Assembly (NCBI RefSeq): GCF_011761945.1
Contig: NZ_JAASQV010000002.1
Location: forward strand, 558,001-622,000
Length of the DNA: 64,000 nt
From: Sphingomonas leidyi
GTDB taxonomy: Bacteria; Pseudomonadota; Alphaproteobacteria; Sphingomonadales; Sphingomonadaceae
Reading direction: 5' to 3'
Shown here: positions 34,271 to 45,934 of the stretch, piece after piece
Layout of the letters: each line of letters starts with the position of its first letter
Numbering within the stretch: the stretch's first letter is position 1
Position numbers and translations under genes: made by a program
Notes under the pieces: model-generated
Seen by the model: only the letters and a program-made list of their open reading frames with translations
What the model was told of the DNA's origin: nothing
Databases searched by the model: none

Positions 34271-35520
34271 GGCCGTGCCTGCCCCGTGCCGCGCACCACC
34301 CATTTGTACGTCGTCAGCCCTTCGAGCGCCACCGGGCCGCGGGCATGGAGGCGACCGGTGGAGATGCCGATCTCGGCGCCCAGGCCGAACTCGCCGCCAT
34401 CCGCGAACTGGGTGGAGGCGTTCCACATCACGATCGCGCTGTCGACCTGCGCCAGGAACCGCTCCGCTATGGCCTGGTCGGCCGTGACGATCGCATCGGT
34501 ATGATGCGAGCCGTGCGCGGCGATATGGGCCATTGCCGAATCCACCCCGTCGACCAGCTTCACCGACAGGATCGAATCGAGATATTCGGTGTCCCAATCC
34601 TCCGCATTGGCGGCCACCGCACGCGGCTCGATCGTCCGGATCTCGGCATCGCCGCGCAGCTCGCAGCCGGCATCGGCCAGCGCGGCCAGCACGGGCTTCG
34701 GATCGGCGAAGGCACGGTCGATCAGCAGCGTCTCGGTGGCGCCGCAGATGCCGGTGCGCCGCATCTTGGCATTGCGCGCCAGGTCGCGCGCCATCGCGGG
34801 ATCCGCGGCGCCGTCGATATAGGTATGGTTGAGCCCGTCGAGATGGGCGAGCACGGGAACGCGCGCCTCCGCCTGCACGCGGGCGACGAGGCTCTTGCCG
34901 CCGCGGGGCACGATCATGTCGATCGCCCCGTCGGCGACGAGCATCGCGCCGACGGCGGCGCGATCGGTGACGGGGACCAGCTGCACCGCATCCTCGGGCA
35001 TGCCGCCCGCCGCCAGGCCGCGGGCGAGCGCCGCATGGATGGCGCGGTTCGAGCGGATCGCTTCGGAGCCGCCGCGCAGGATCGCGGCATTGCCCGCCAT
35101 GGCGCAGAGCGCGCCGGCATCGGCGGTGACGTTGGGCCGGCTCTCATAGATGATGCCGATCACTCCGATCGGCACGCGAACGCGCGTCAGCACCAGGCCA
35201 TTGGGCCGCTCGACCCGGTCGATCGCGTCGCCGACCGGGTCGGCGAGCGCGGCCACGGCCTCGACGCCGCCGGCCATGGCCTCGATCCGCCCGGCATCGA
35301 GCTTCAGGCGATCGAGCAATGCGCCCGACAGGCCATTGGCCTCGGCGGCGGCCATGTCCTCGGCATTGGCGGCCTGGATCGCCTGCGTATCGGCCCGGAT
35401 CGCAGCGGCGGCGGCGCGCAGCGCGGCGGCCTTGGCCGGGGCCGGCATGGCGGCGAGCTGCACGGCGGCGCGGCGGGCGCGCTGCGCCATCTGGGCGATC
35501 AGGGCTGCGGTGTCGGTCAT
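34267..35520 (-). CDS. proA: Glutamate-5-semialdehyde dehydrogenase ProA
   Basis: This 417-residue NADPH-dependent enzyme is for proline synthesis. Typical segments are [48 protein letters not shown] and [21 protein letters not shown]. The catalytic Cys is in [15 protein letters not shown]. It reduces glutamyl phosphate to the semialdehyde. No proB is nearby. As first gene of the block with nadD, rsfS, rlmH and envC, it is divergent from a DUF3667 gene. Confidence 0.96.
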   Translation of the reverse strand: MTDTAALIAQMAQRARRAAVQLAAMPAPAKAAALRAAAAAIRADTQAIQAANAEDMAAAEANGLSGALLDRLKLDAGRIEAMAGGVEAVAALADPVGDAIDRVERPNGLVLTRVRVPIGVIGIIYESRPNVTADAGALCAMAGNAAILRGGSEAIRSNRAIHAALARGLAAGGMPEDAVQLVPVTDRAAVGAMLVADGAIDMIVPRGGKSLVARVQAEARVPVLAHLDGLNHTYIDGAADPAMARDLARNAKMRRTGICGATETLLIDRAFADPKPVLAALADAGCELRGDAEIRTIEPRAVAANAEDWDTEYLDSILSVKLVDGVDSAMAHIAAHGSHHTDAIVTADQAIAERFLAQVDSAIVMWNASTQFADGGEFGLGAEIGISTGRLHARGPVALEGLTTYKWVVRGTGQARP

Positions 35521-35570
35521 GCTGCGCTTGCGCCTAGCACGTGCAAGATCAAGCTGATAGGTCCGGCGCC

Positions 35571-36647
35571 ATGTCGGGGGGAATCGAAGCAGCCGGGGAA
35601 CTGGCGACGGGGGCGTTGCTCGGCCGCGCGGTCGAGCCGCGGGCGGGCGAAGGGCATGGCGCGGCGGGCGGCGACGGGCATGGCCTGTGCCTCAATTGCG
35701 GCACGGCGCTGATCGGATCGCATTGTCATAATTGCGGCCAGGCCGGGCATGTCCATCGTTCGCTCTCGGCGATCGGGCACGACATCCTGCACGGCGTCTT
35801 CCATTTCGAGGGCAAGTTGTGGCGCACTTTGCCGATGCTCGCCTGGCGGCCCGGCGAGCTGACCCGGCGCTACATCGCCGGCGAGCGCGCGCGCTTCGTC
35901 TCGCCGATGGCGATCTTCCTCTTCTCGGTCTTCGCGATGTTCGCGGTCTTCTCCTGGGTAGGGATTTCGGCGCCGACCGAGCTCAATGCCGGCAACATGA
36001 AGCCCTTCGCCGCGATCGACTATGCCCGCAAGGATACGCAGGCCAAGCTCGACAAGGCGCAGCGAAAGCTCGCCGCGGCCACCGACGAGGAGGACAAGGC
36101 AGAGTATCGCGAGCGCATTGCCGATGCCCAGCAGGGGCTGGCCGGGCTCGACAAGGCGGCACAGTCGCTGGGCGGCGGCCATCTCGACGGGACGGCCGCG
36201 CAAGCCCATACCGGCTGGCACGCGCTCGATCACGGCATCGAGAAGTGGCAGAAGAACCCGGCGCTGATGATGTACAAGCTCCAGTCGGCCAGTTACAAAT
36301 TCTCCTGGCTGCTGATCCCGCTCTCGGTGCCGTTCCTATGGGCGCTGTTCTTCTGGAAGCGGCAATACAAGCTCTACGATCATGCGGTGTTCGTCACTTA
36401 TTCCATCACTTTCATGTCGCTCTTCTACATCCTGGTGGCGATCGTCGCCGCGGCCGGGCTGGGCGGCGGCTGGCTGGCGGTGGCGGCGCTCGCGCTTCCT
36501 TTCGTCCATGTGACGCGCCAGCTCCAGCAGGCCTATCAGCTGGGCTGGTTCTCCGCGTTCATGCGCGCCTGGGTGCTGACCTTCTTCATCACCTGGATCC
36601 TGGCGATCTTCGTGCTGATCCTGGTGGCGCTGGGGCTGTTCGGCTGA
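35571..36647 (+). CDS. DUF3667 membrane protein with zinc-ribbon
   Basis: This is a 358-residue protein. Near residue 40 lies a zinc-ribbon pair ([20 protein letters not shown]), followed by the DUF3667 sequence [54 protein letters not shown], then a charged helical insert ([22 protein letters not shown]) and four membrane helices. The function of the family is unknown. The ATG at 35571 is chosen; upstream a GTG at 35541 is possible. It is divergent from proA. Confidence 0.85.
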   Translation: MSGGIEAAGELATGALLGRAVEPRAGEGHGAAGGDGHGLCLNCGTALIGSHCHNCGQAGHVHRSLSAIGHDILHGVFHFEGKLWRTLPMLAWRPGELTRRYIAGERARFVSPMAIFLFSVFAMFAVFSWVGISAPTELNAGNMKPFAAIDYARKDTQAKLDKAQRKLAAATDEEDKAEYRERIADAQQGLAGLDKAAQSLGGGHLDGTAAQAHTGWHALDHGIEKWQKNPALMMYKLQSASYKFSWLLIPLSVPFLWALFFWKRQYKLYDHAVFVTYSITFMSLFYILVAIVAAAGLGGGWLAVAALALPFVHVTRQLQQAYQLGWFSAFMRAWVLTFFITWILAIFVLILVALGLFG

Positions 36648-36651
36648 GCGC

Positions 36652-37011
36652 TCAGGCGGGGCAGGGATAGCGACGCTGCATGATGGCGTAGAAGGCAGTC
36701 TTCACGCTGATGCCGCGTCGGGCCGGCGGGATCTTCTGGAATTCGGCGAGCAGCTCCGGCCCGCCCATCTTGACCTGCCCCTTGGGTGGCGGGCAGCTGT
36801 GCGGCCTGCGCCCGGACGCCTGCTGCGCGGCCAGCTCGGCGCGCCAGCCGGTAGCCACCTGCTCCATCTCCTCGCGCAGCAGCCTATAGTCGGGCGAGAA
36901 GGCAGCGAGCATCCCCTTCGCCTTGAGCGAATCGGCCTTGGCGAGGAACTCGGCGACCGTCATCGGCACCGTGCCCGCCGCAAGCAGCAGGAAGAGAACC
37001 GGATGCAGCAT
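36652..37011 (-). CDS. Secreted hypothetical protein (Rap1a/Tai-like)
   Basis: This 119-residue protein has a short signal peptide (MLHPVLFLLLAAGTVPM), then FLAKADSLKAKGMLAAFSPDYRLLREEM, SCPPPKGQVKMG and RRGISVKTAFYAIMQRRYPCP. Two Cys near the end suggest a disulfide. The shape recalls Rap1a/Tai immunity proteins, but no effector is nearby and the resemblance is from memory. It is convergent with DUF3667 and separated from ftsH by a terminator. Confidence 0.55.
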   Translation of the reverse strand: MLHPVLFLLLAAGTVPMTVAEFLAKADSLKAKGMLAAFSPDYRLLREEMEQVATGWRAELAAQQASGRRPHSCPPPKGQVKMGGPELLAEFQKIPPARRGISVKTAFYAIMQRRYPCPA

Positions 37012-37014
37012 GTG

Positions 37015-37051
37015 AAAAAACCCTCCCCCGATCGCGCGTGGGAGGGCTTTT
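37015..37051 (-). terminator. Intrinsic terminator of ftsH
   Basis: The stem CCCTCCC (37021-37027) pairs with GGGAGGG (37040-37046) and the minus strand continues into six T residues (plus-strand A run 37015-37020). It lies 22 bases beyond the ftsH stop and just upstream of the secreted-protein ATG at 37011. A plus-strand TTTT also follows, so it may act both ways. Confidence 0.9.
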
Positions 37052-37072
37052 CACAGCCGATGATGGCGGAAC

Positions 37073-39034
<1,962 letters not shown>

Positions 39035-39102
39035 GCGGATTCGGTACCTTTCCGCTGCCCAAGATAGGCACGGCCAAGTTAATGGCAATGGAACAGCGTC
39101 GA

Positions 39103-40104
39103 TCAGTGTGATCGACGCGGTGGCGCCAGCGCGAAATGCCAGATAGCGGCCCTCGCCTTCCCGATCACTTCCGCAATCGTACCGGTGCCTCCGGCGTCGA
39201 GCGCGGCGAGCAGCGGATCGAGCCCGGTCTCCCGCCAATCGGGGCCGAGGTCGTGCGCGGCGCGGACGGTCGCCACCGCCCGCTCGACGAGGCGGCGGCG
39301 AAGTTCCCGGGGCAAGCCGCCGGGATCGAGCGAAACCGCGCCGCCTTCGGCCACCGCGCGCGCGCGCCATTCGCGATCGACGACCCAGGCCAGCGCATCC
39401 TCGGCATCGCGCAGGTTGCGCGCGGCGGCGGCAAGCCGATCGGCGGGCAATTCCCCCGCCTCGGCCAGCAAGGCGCGGATGCGGGCGCGATCGAAACGCG
39501 GATCGGCGTTGGAGGGATCGCGCGCCGGCACGATCCCCGCATCCGCGACGAGCACCTCCAATTCTTCCCGCGTCCAATGGAGCAGCGGCCGGATCAGCGT
39601 GACGCCGCCGAGCGGCCGCGCCGCCGCCATCGCGGCAAGCCCGCCCACTCCCGCGCCGCGCCGGGCACGCATCAGGAAGGTTTCGGCGACATCGTCCTGC
39701 TGGTGCGCCGTCGCGAGCCAGGCGGACCGGCCCGCCGCCCAATCGGCGAGCAGCGCATAACGCAGCGCCCGCGCGCCCTGCTGGAGATTGCCCGCGACGG
39801 GCACGCTTCCGGCGAGCGTCTCGTGCGGCACCTCGATCCGATCGCATAGCCGCCGGACGAGCGCCGCTTCGTCCGCCGCTTCGGGGCGCAGGCCGTGATC
39901 GACGGTCGCCGCGATCACCGCGCCCGGAAAGGCCGCATGGGCCAGCAGGAGCAGCGCCAGGCTATCCGGCCCGCCCGAAACGGCAACGGCCAGATGGCGC
40001 CCCTCGCCCGCAGCGCCGCCGGTCAGCGCCTCGCAATCCCGGCGGAAGCGCTCGACCCTTTCCCGGTCGAGCGTCGGCCGGTCACTTGCACTTCTGGCTT
40101 GCAC
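39103..40104 (-). CDS. tilS: tRNA(Ile)-lysidine synthetase TilS
   Basis: This 333-residue ATP-pyrophosphatase has the PP-loop [14 protein letters not shown] near residue 40. [26 protein letters not shown] and [18 protein letters not shown] follow the N-type ATPase fold. It adds lysidine to the wobble base of the CAT anticodon tRNA so it reads AUA. The start is a GTG at 40104 that overlaps ybgF by 23 bases. It precedes ftsH by 68 bases. Confidence 0.93.
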   Translation of the reverse strand: MQARSASDRPTLDRERVERFRRDCEALTGGAAGEGRHLAVAVSGGPDSLALLLLAHAAFPGAVIAATVDHGLRPEAADEAALVRRLCDRIEVPHETLAGSVPVAGNLQQGARALRYALLADWAAGRSAWLATAHQQDDVAETFLMRARRGAGVGGLAAMAAARPLGGVTLIRPLLHWTREELEVLVADAGIVPARDPSNADPRFDRARIRALLAEAGELPADRLAAAARNLRDAEDALAWVVDREWRARAVAEGGAVSLDPGGLPRELRRRLVERAVATVRAAHDLGPDWRETGLDPLLAALDAGGTGTIAEVIGKARAAIWHFALAPPRRSH

Positions 40105-41050
40105 GGCCCTCCGCCATGCCGGTCTTCATCTCGGCCGAGAGCTTGTCGCCATATAATTGGTCGAGCTCGGTATAGACCTTGCAGACCTCCGTGGCGGGCT
40201 TCTTCAGCTTGATGAGCGCCTGGGCCAGATAATAGAGGCTGTCGGGCGCACGCTCGCCCTTGGGGTTCTTCTTGTAATTCTCGTAGAAGGCCACCGCCGC
40301 CAGGCTGGGCGCGCCGCTATCGAGATAGGCGCGGCCGAGCAGGTTCTGCGAATAGCTGGCGCGGCGATGCGTCGGATATTTGGTCGCCACCGCCTCGAGC
40401 TCGCGGCGCGCCTCCGGATAGAGCTTCGCCTGCCACAGGCGGAAGCCATAAGTATAGCCGTCCTCGGCCGGATCGCCCGTATTGGGCTTCTCGATCGCCG
40501 CCACCTGCTGGGCGCGCGTGCCGGTGGGCTTGGGCGTGGCCGGCGTGGCGGTGCCCGCGGCCGGAGGCGGTGTGGCCGGGCGGGTGCCGGTCGCCGGCGG
40601 ACGGATCGCCGCGCCGGCGGTATCGCCCGGCACCGTCATATCCTCGCCGCCCAGCGCGGCATTGGCGGTCGCCCGGTCCTCGACCCCCTTGATACGCGCA
40701 TCGGTGCCGCGCTTATAGGCCGCGAAGGCGTCCTCGAGCTGGCGCAGGCGATACTGGCCCTGCTCGACCTGGCCGGTGAGCGTGCGCAGCTGCTCCTCGA
40801 TCGCGGTGACGCGCTGGGTCAAGTCGATCAGCGGCGTGCCCGACGGCGTGCCGGGCACGCTGGTGCTGGTCTCGGGCGTGATCTGCGGCTCCACCGTCTG
40901 GCCGGCGCCGCCCGGGAACACCTTGCGCTGTACGGCGCGCATCTCGCGCTCAAGCCGGTCGACGCGTCCGGAGAGCGCGGAATCCTGGGCCTGGGCGGTG
41001 CCGGCGCCGAAGACGACGGCCATTGCAGTGGCGGCAAGAAGAAAACGCAT
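40082..41050 (-). CDS. ybgF: Tol-Pal system coordinator YbgF/CpoB
   Basis: This 322-residue periplasmic protein has a signal peptide (MRFLLAATAMAVVFGAGTAQA), a trimerising coiled coil (about 28-120), a Pro/Thr-rich linker (PATGTRPATPPPAAGTATPA) and C-terminal TPR repeats (AEDGYTYGFRLWQAKLYPEARRELEAV, APDSLYYLAQALIKLKKPATEV). It links the Tol-Pal complex with cell wall synthesis at division. The tolQRAB-pal genes are not in this window. Confidence 0.9.
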   Translation of the reverse strand: MRFLLAATAMAVVFGAGTAQAQDSALSGRVDRLEREMRAVQRKVFPGGAGQTVEPQITPETSTSVPGTPSGTPLIDLTQRVTAIEEQLRTLTGQVEQGQYRLRQLEDAFAAYKRGTDARIKGVEDRATANAALGGEDMTVPGDTAGAAIRPPATGTRPATPPPAAGTATPATPKPTGTRAQQVAAIEKPNTGDPAEDGYTYGFRLWQAKLYPEARRELEAVATKYPTHRRASYSQNLLGRAYLDSGAPSLAAVAFYENYKKNPKGERAPDSLYYLAQALIKLKKPATEVCKVYTELDQLYGDKLSAEMKTGMAEGRASQKCK

Positions 41051-41127
41051 CGATCACACCCCCCGGTGCAGGTCAGACATGGAGAACTCGTCCGCTATAG
41101 CCGGGAGGCCGCACGCCTCGCCAGTCC

Positions 41128-42054
41128 TTACGGCGCGCTGTTGCCAGTGCTCGTCGCAGCCGGTTCGACCGGCGTCGGCGCCGGAGTCGCGACGGAGAGG
41201 CGCGCGGCCGGACGCTCGCGGCGCGCGGCCGGCCCCCCGGCGGCCGGCGCGGCCGGCGTCGGCGAGGCACCCGGCTGGCCGCGGGCGCGCAGCGCATCGG
41301 CGCTCACCTCGACATCCACCGTCGTGCCGGCGCGGCCGAGCGGATCGACGTTGGAGCCGTTGAGCGTCACCTGGATCTTCTCGGGGCCGCCCGTGCGGAT
41401 GCGCGGATGATCGGCATCGGCCGGCACGTCGTAGCGCTCGCCGGGGGCGAGCTCCTTCTCGACGAGCTTGGTACCCTTGGCATCGGTGACGCGGATCCAG
41501 ACGGTGTCGAGCGCGACCAGCGAGACCTGGCCGCCGCCGGCCGCCACGGGCGTGGCGACGTTGGCGATGCTGGCATTGTCGGCCAGGTTCGCCTGCGGCT
41601 CCTCGGTCGCCAGCGTCTCGGGTGCGGGTGCGCTGCCGCGGAACAGGTCGGTGCCGTAATAGAGCACCCCGCCCACCACCAGCAGCAGCGCCAGGACGAC
41701 GCCGAAGATGACGATCCCGCGCGGTGGCACCCGCGCCGGATCGCTGGTCTCATAGGCGGGAACCGGCGCGGCGCGCTCGGGATTGCGGTGGAGCTCGGTG
41801 CGCAGCTCGCGCGCGATCATCACTTCGTCGGCGCCGACCGCACGGGCATAGGCCTTGGCGAAGCCCAGCGCATAGGTGATCGACGGAAGCCCGGCGTAAT
41901 TGCCCTTCTCGATCGCCTCGAGATGGCGCTGCGGAATGCGGGTACGCGCGGCGATCTCGGGAAGGTCGAGGCCCTGGGCCTCGCGCGCGGCACGCAGCTT
42001 CTCGCCCACGCTGGCGGGAAACAGGGTCGGGTCTTCGGCGGCTTCGCCTTCCAT
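41128..42054 (-). CDS. rodZ: RodZ-like cell-shape protein
   Basis: This is a 308-residue protein. A cytoplasmic helix-turn-helix (VGEKLRAAREAQGLDLPEIAARTRIPQRHLEAIEKGNY, residues 16-55) is followed by one membrane span (GIVIFGVVLALLLVVGGVLYYG) and a periplasmic DUF4115 domain (VSLVALDTVWIRVTDAKGTKLVEKELAPGERYDV). RodZ links MreB to the membrane. The C-terminal tail is rich in Ala/Pro. It starts the rodZ-ybgF-tilS-ftsH series. Confidence 0.9.
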   Translation of the reverse strand: MEGEAAEDPTLFPASVGEKLRAAREAQGLDLPEIAARTRIPQRHLEAIEKGNYAGLPSITYALGFAKAYARAVGADEVMIARELRTELHRNPERAAPVPAYETSDPARVPPRGIVIFGVVLALLLVVGGVLYYGTDLFRGSAPAPETLATEEPQANLADNASIANVATPVAAGGGQVSLVALDTVWIRVTDAKGTKLVEKELAPGERYDVPADADHPRIRTGGPEKIQVTLNGSNVDPLGRAGTTVDVEVSADALRARGQPGASPTPAAPAAGGPAARRERPAARLSVATPAPTPVEPAATSTGNSAP

Positions 42055-42163
42055 CCATACTCTCCGGGCGGAAGGGTTGCGCCCGTTGCTCCCGCCGACG
42101 GCTGAAGCTGTCGTTCACCAAGCCCCGCCTGTCAACGCCGGCCAGGGTGATTTTGCCGGCAGA

Positions 42164-44443
42164 TCAGGCCAGTTCGACGGAATGTTCGCTCGCCCATGCC
42201 TCCAGCTGGTCGCGCAGCGAGCTGCCCGGATCGGCCAGCATCCGGGCCATCGCCGCCATCAGCGCCCCCCGGTCGATCGACCGGACCATCGCCTTGATCG
42301 GCCCCACCGCGGCGGGCGTGATCGACAGGCGATCGATGCCGAGCCCGAGCAGCGCCAGCGCCTCCAGCGGCCGGCCGCCCATCTCGCCGCACACGCCCAC
42401 CGGCACGCCGCCCGCCCGGCACTGGTCCGCCACGCGCTTGAGGAAGCGCAGGATCGACGGGCTCAGCCAATCATAGCGCAACGCCAGCTTTGGATGCGCG
42501 CGATCGGCGGCGAACAGGAACTGGGTGAGGTCGTTGGTGCCGATCGACAGGAAGTCGAGCCGCGGCAGCAGCAGGTCGAGCACTTCCGCCAGCGCCGGCA
42601 CCTCGAGCATCGCGCCATAGCGGATCTCGGTCGGCATCTTGCGCCCGCGCGCGGCGAGCCAGCTGCGCTGCGCCTCGAACAGCTCGCGCGCCGCATCGAA
42701 CTCCCAGGGTTCCGAGACCATCGGGAACATGATGTTGAGCGTGCGGCCGGCACCCGCCTCGATCAGCGCGCGCGCCTGCGCCTTCATCAGCCCGTCGCGA
42801 TCGAGCGCGAGGCGCAAGGCCCGCCAGCCCATCGCGGGATTCTCTTCCTCGCCATCCTCGTCATGGTTGAGATAGGGCAGCGCCTTGTCACCGCCGATAT
42901 CGACGGTGCGGAAGGTGACGGACCGGTCCCCCGCCGCGTCGAGCACGTCCTTGTAGAGGCGGCGCTGCATCTCGCGCTGGGGCAGGGTGGCCGAGACGAG
43001 GAACTGGAATTCGGTGCGGAACAGGCCGATGCCGTCGGCGCCGGTAAGGTCGAGCGCGGCCATGTCGTCGCGCAGGCCGGCATTGACCATCACCGTCACG
43101 CGGTGGCCATCGGTCGTCACGGGAGCGACGCCGCGCATCCGGGCGAAGGCGGCGCGGCGCTTCTGGCTGAGCTCGAGCTTGGCCTCGAACGCCTCCTGCA
43201 TCGCCTGGGTGGGGCGGACGAACAGGCTCTCCTCGCTCGTGTCGAGCAGCAGCATGTCGCCCTCGGCGATCATCTGGCGGATGTTGCGGACGCGCCCCAG
43301 CACCGGCACGCCCATGGCGCGCGCGACGATGGTGACGTGCGCGGTGAGCGAGCCTTCCTCCAGCACCACGCCCTTCAGGCGCCGGCGATCATATTCGAGC
43401 AGCTCGGCCGGGCCGAGATTCTTCGCGATCAGGATCGAATCCTGGCGCAGCCCCATCTGCGCCGCAGTGCCGAGCTGGCCCGAGACGATGCGGAGCAGCC
43501 GGTTGGACAGATCCTCCAGATCGTGCATCCGGTCGCGCAGCAGCGGATCGTCGATCTCGCGCATGCGCTGGCGCGTGCGCTGCTGGACGCGCTCGATCGC
43601 CGCCTCGGCGGTAAGGCCCGAATCGATCGCCTCGTTGATCCGGCGCGACCAGCCTTCGTCATAGGCGAACATCTTGTAGGTCGCGAGGATCTCGTCCTGC
43701 TCGCCGCCGCCGCCGAATTCGGCCTGGCTCGCCATCCGGTCGATCTGCTCGCGCATCTTGTCGAACGCGGCATAGACGCGGTGGCGCTCCGCCTCGGTAT
43801 CCTCGGCGACGGTATGCTCGATCACGATGCGCGGCTGGTGGAAGACCGCGACGCCGGCGGCCATGCCGTCGACCAGCTTGAAGCCATGGCCCAGCTCGGG
43901 GGCGGTCGACTGGAGCCGGGTGGAGCCGCCGCCGCTCGCCAGATCGATCAGATCGGCATTGGCGATCAGTTCGGAAAGCACCATCGCCACGGTCTGCAGC
44001 GCCTCGATCTCCTCGCTCTCGTAGCGGCGCGATTCCGCATGCTGCACGGCAAGCACTCCCACGGCCCGCTCGCGCCGGATGATCGGCACGCCGGCGAAGC
44101 TGTGGAACGCCTCTTCGCCCGTCTCGGGACGATAGGCGAAGGCGGGATGCAGCTCGGCCTCGTCGAGGTTCAGCGTCTCCACATTCTGGGCGATCGTGCC
44201 GACCAGGCCCTCGCCCAGCGCGAGCTTGGTGACATGGACCGCCTCCTGCGCCAGGCCGCGCGTCGCGAAGAGCTCCAGCAACCCCTCGCGCAGCAGATAG
44301 ATGGAGCAGACCTCGCTCGACAGCGCCTCGCCGATGATGTTGACCACCGAATTGAGCTTCGATTGCGCCGGGTTGCGCGACGCCATCACGTCGTGGAGGC
44401 GCGTCAGTATCTCACGGGCCGAGGCGGCTGCGGAAACGGGCAT
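42164..44443 (-). CDS. ptsP: Nitrogen-PTS enzyme I (PEP-protein phosphotransferase PtsP)
   Basis: This is a 759-residue protein. An N-terminal GAF domain (about 10-155, SVVNIIGEALSSEVCSIYLL) is followed by the enzyme I parts: a phosphohistidine segment EEGSLTAHVTIVARAMGVPVLG, GIGLFRTEFQFL, EENPAMGWRALRLALD, and the active-site Cys in GVCGEMGGRP. It takes phosphate from PEP and passes it to an NPr, regulating nitrogen, carbon or stress responses. Its partner genes are not in view. The GAF domain may sense nitrogen metabolites. The single gene runs divergent to padR. Confidence 0.96.
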   Translation of the reverse strand: MPVSAAASAREILTRLHDVMASRNPAQSKLNSVVNIIGEALSSEVCSIYLLREGLLELFATRGLAQEAVHVTKLALGEGLVGTIAQNVETLNLDEAELHPAFAYRPETGEEAFHSFAGVPIIRRERAVGVLAVQHAESRRYESEEIEALQTVAMVLSELIANADLIDLASGGGSTRLQSTAPELGHGFKLVDGMAAGVAVFHQPRIVIEHTVAEDTEAERHRVYAAFDKMREQIDRMASQAEFGGGGEQDEILATYKMFAYDEGWSRRINEAIDSGLTAEAAIERVQQRTRQRMREIDDPLLRDRMHDLEDLSNRLLRIVSGQLGTAAQMGLRQDSILIAKNLGPAELLEYDRRRLKGVVLEEGSLTAHVTIVARAMGVPVLGRVRNIRQMIAEGDMLLLDTSEESLFVRPTQAMQEAFEAKLELSQKRRAAFARMRGVAPVTTDGHRVTVMVNAGLRDDMAALDLTGADGIGLFRTEFQFLVSATLPQREMQRRLYKDVLDAAGDRSVTFRTVDIGGDKALPYLNHDEDGEEENPAMGWRALRLALDRDGLMKAQARALIEAGAGRTLNIMFPMVSEPWEFDAARELFEAQRSWLAARGRKMPTEIRYGAMLEVPALAEVLDLLLPRLDFLSIGTNDLTQFLFAADRAHPKLALRYDWLSPSILRFLKRVADQCRAGGVPVGVCGEMGGRPLEALALLGLGIDRLSITPAAVGPIKAMVRSIDRGALMAAMARMLADPGSSLRDQLEAWASEHSVELA

Positions 44444-44574
44444 GGATGCGCGCTAACAGATTGTGTTCGCGTGCGCCATGCACCGGCGAAACAAGTGCGG
44501 CGGGCGCGCCCGATCGGCCGCGGGAGCCGCAAAATCGCCGGAGGCCCGCGCATCGCGGGCGCTTGCGGGCTCAT

Positions 44575-44605
44575 ATACTGTATGTTACATAGTATGTATC
44601 ATACA
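44575..44605 (+). promoter_or_regulatory. AT-rich stack of dyads, likely PadR operator and promoter
   Basis: Three exact odd-length palindromes crowd this spot: ATACTGTAT (44575-44583), TATGTTACATA (44581-44591) and TGTATCATACA (44595-44605). They sit in a conspicuously AT-rich island about 20 bases before the PadR ATG. PadR proteins bind ATGT/ACAT-type dyads, so this is the probable self-operator. Confidence 0.75.
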
Positions 44606-44624
44606 CGATATGAGGCACAGGACG

Positions 44625-44966
44625 ATGCCGGTCGAGGAAGACCTGTTCGAGAAACTGCGCGTCGAGCTGCGGCGCGGATCGCTGGTGCTGGCGGTGCTCG
44701 GGGCACTGCGCGAGGAGCGTTACGGCTACACGCTGCGCACCAGCCTGGAAGCGGCGGGGCTGCCGATCGACGAAGGCGCGCTCTATCCCCTGCTGCGCCG
44801 GCTGGAGGCGCAGGGGCTGCTCACCAGCGAATGGCGCGAGGAAGCCAGGCGCAACAAGCGCTTCTACCGCCTGACGCCGGACGGCCTGCACGTGCTCGGC
44901 CAGCTGCTCGCCGAATGGAACGCGATCTCGGAATCGATCCTGCGCCTCACCGAGGGAGAAAAGTGA
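44625..44966 (+). CDS. PadR-family transcriptional regulator
   Basis: This 113-residue regulator has a winged helix (VELRRGSLVLAVLGALREERYGYTLRTSLEAAGLPIDEGALYPLLRRLEAQGLL) and a C-terminal dimer helix (LTPDGLHVLGQLLAEWNAISESILRL). Such PadR proteins are encoded just before a membrane protein they repress. The ATG at 44625 has AGG just upstream; 44610 would also be in frame but lacks a ribosome site. The stop overlaps the next ATG by one base. Confidence 0.92.
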   Translation: MPVEEDLFEKLRVELRRGSLVLAVLGALREERYGYTLRTSLEAAGLPIDEGALYPLLRRLEAQGLLTSEWREEARRNKRFYRLTPDGLHVLGQLLAEWNAISESILRLTEGEK

Positions 44967-45934
44967 TGGACCTCATCGAACGCTATCTCGGCGCGGTGCG
45001 CTGGAACCTGCCCTCGGCCAAGGCCGACGACATCGTCGCCGAGCTGGCGGACCTGATCGCCGCCCGCATCGAGGATAGCGAGGAGGCGCTCGGCCGCCCG
45101 CTCGACAAGGGCGAGGTCAGCCAGATCCTCAGGGAATTCGGCCATCCGCTCACGGTCTCCGGCCAGTATCACGACCAGCAGGTGCTGATCGGCGCGGAAC
45201 TGTTTCCCTTCTACTGGTTCGTGTTGCGAATCATGCTGGCCCTCTTCGGAGTCATCGAGGTCGTGAAGATCGCCGGCCGGGTCGCGGTGGGCAGCCAGCC
45301 CTTCTTCCAGGCCCTTTCCCACGGGCTCGGCGACGCCACGAATACGCTGCTCACCATGGGCGCGTTGATCACGCTGATCTTCGCGGTGATCGAGCGAACC
45401 GCCTGGCTCGACACCTATCTCGCCCGCTGGAAGCCCGAAGAACTCGAGGAACTGCCCCACCTCGGCAAGCTCCGCCTTGAGCTGCCGCCGCGCAAGCGCT
45501 GGGAGCCGGCGTTCGAGATCGCCTTCGGCATCGGCTTCCTCATCTGGTGGGCGGGCGGCTTCACCATCCCCTTCTTCCCGCACGACGACGGAACGGTGAT
45601 CACCGCCGCGCCGGTCTGGGCCACGCTCTACTGGCCGGTGGTGGTACTGGTCTGGGCGCGGATCCTGCTGAGCCTGATCGGCTTCCTCCGGCCGGCCTGG
45701 AAGCCGCTGCGCGCCGCGCTGATCCTGGGCAGCACCGCGGGCACGCTCGCCATCGCCGCGGCGCTGCGCGCGGCGGGGCAGATCGTGATCGTCGCCGGCA
45801 CCGATGCGGACAAGGTCGCGAAGATCCAGCAGAGCCTCGACAAGAGCCTCGAGATCGCCGTCGTGGTGGTCGTGGCGATCTCCGCCTGGCAATGCGTGAA
45901 GGAGCTGTACCAGCTCTGCAAGGAGCGCCGCTAG
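44966..45934 (+). CDS. Membrane protein partner of PadR
   Basis: This is a 322-residue protein. Residues 1-75 are soluble and acidic (DLIERYLGAVRWNLPSAKADDIVAELADLIAARIEDSEEALGRPLDKGEVSQILREFGHPL), a DUF1700/HAAS-like segment often found next to PadR. About six membrane helices follow. It may respond to envelope or membrane conditions. GGGAGA precedes the ATG. Nothing shows what it transports, if anything. Confidence 0.82.
   Translation: MDLIERYLGAVRWNLPSAKADDIVAELADLIAARIEDSEEALGRPLDKGEVSQILREFGHPLTVSGQYHDQQVLIGAELFPFYWFVLRIMLALFGVIEVVKIAGRVAVGSQPFFQALSHGLGDATNTLLTMGALITLIFAVIERTAWLDTYLARWKPEELEELPHLGKLRLELPPRKRWEPAFEIAFGIGFLIWWAGGFTIPFFPHDDGTVITAAPVWATLYWPVVVLVWARILLSLIGFLRPAWKPLRAALILGSTAGTLAIAAALRAAGQIVIVAGTDADKVAKIQQSLDKSLEIAVVVVVAISAWQCVKELYQLCKERR

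Noticed and set aside
36652..37011. An effector-immunity locus based on the Rap1a/Tai resemblance
   Set aside because: No toxin or secretion gene is adjacent and the likeness is weak, so only a hypothetical secreted protein is reported.
41900..44600. A very long plus-strand frame before padR
   Set aside because: The part over ptsP is the antisense of a complete enzyme I; only the segment after 44966 encodes a real protein.
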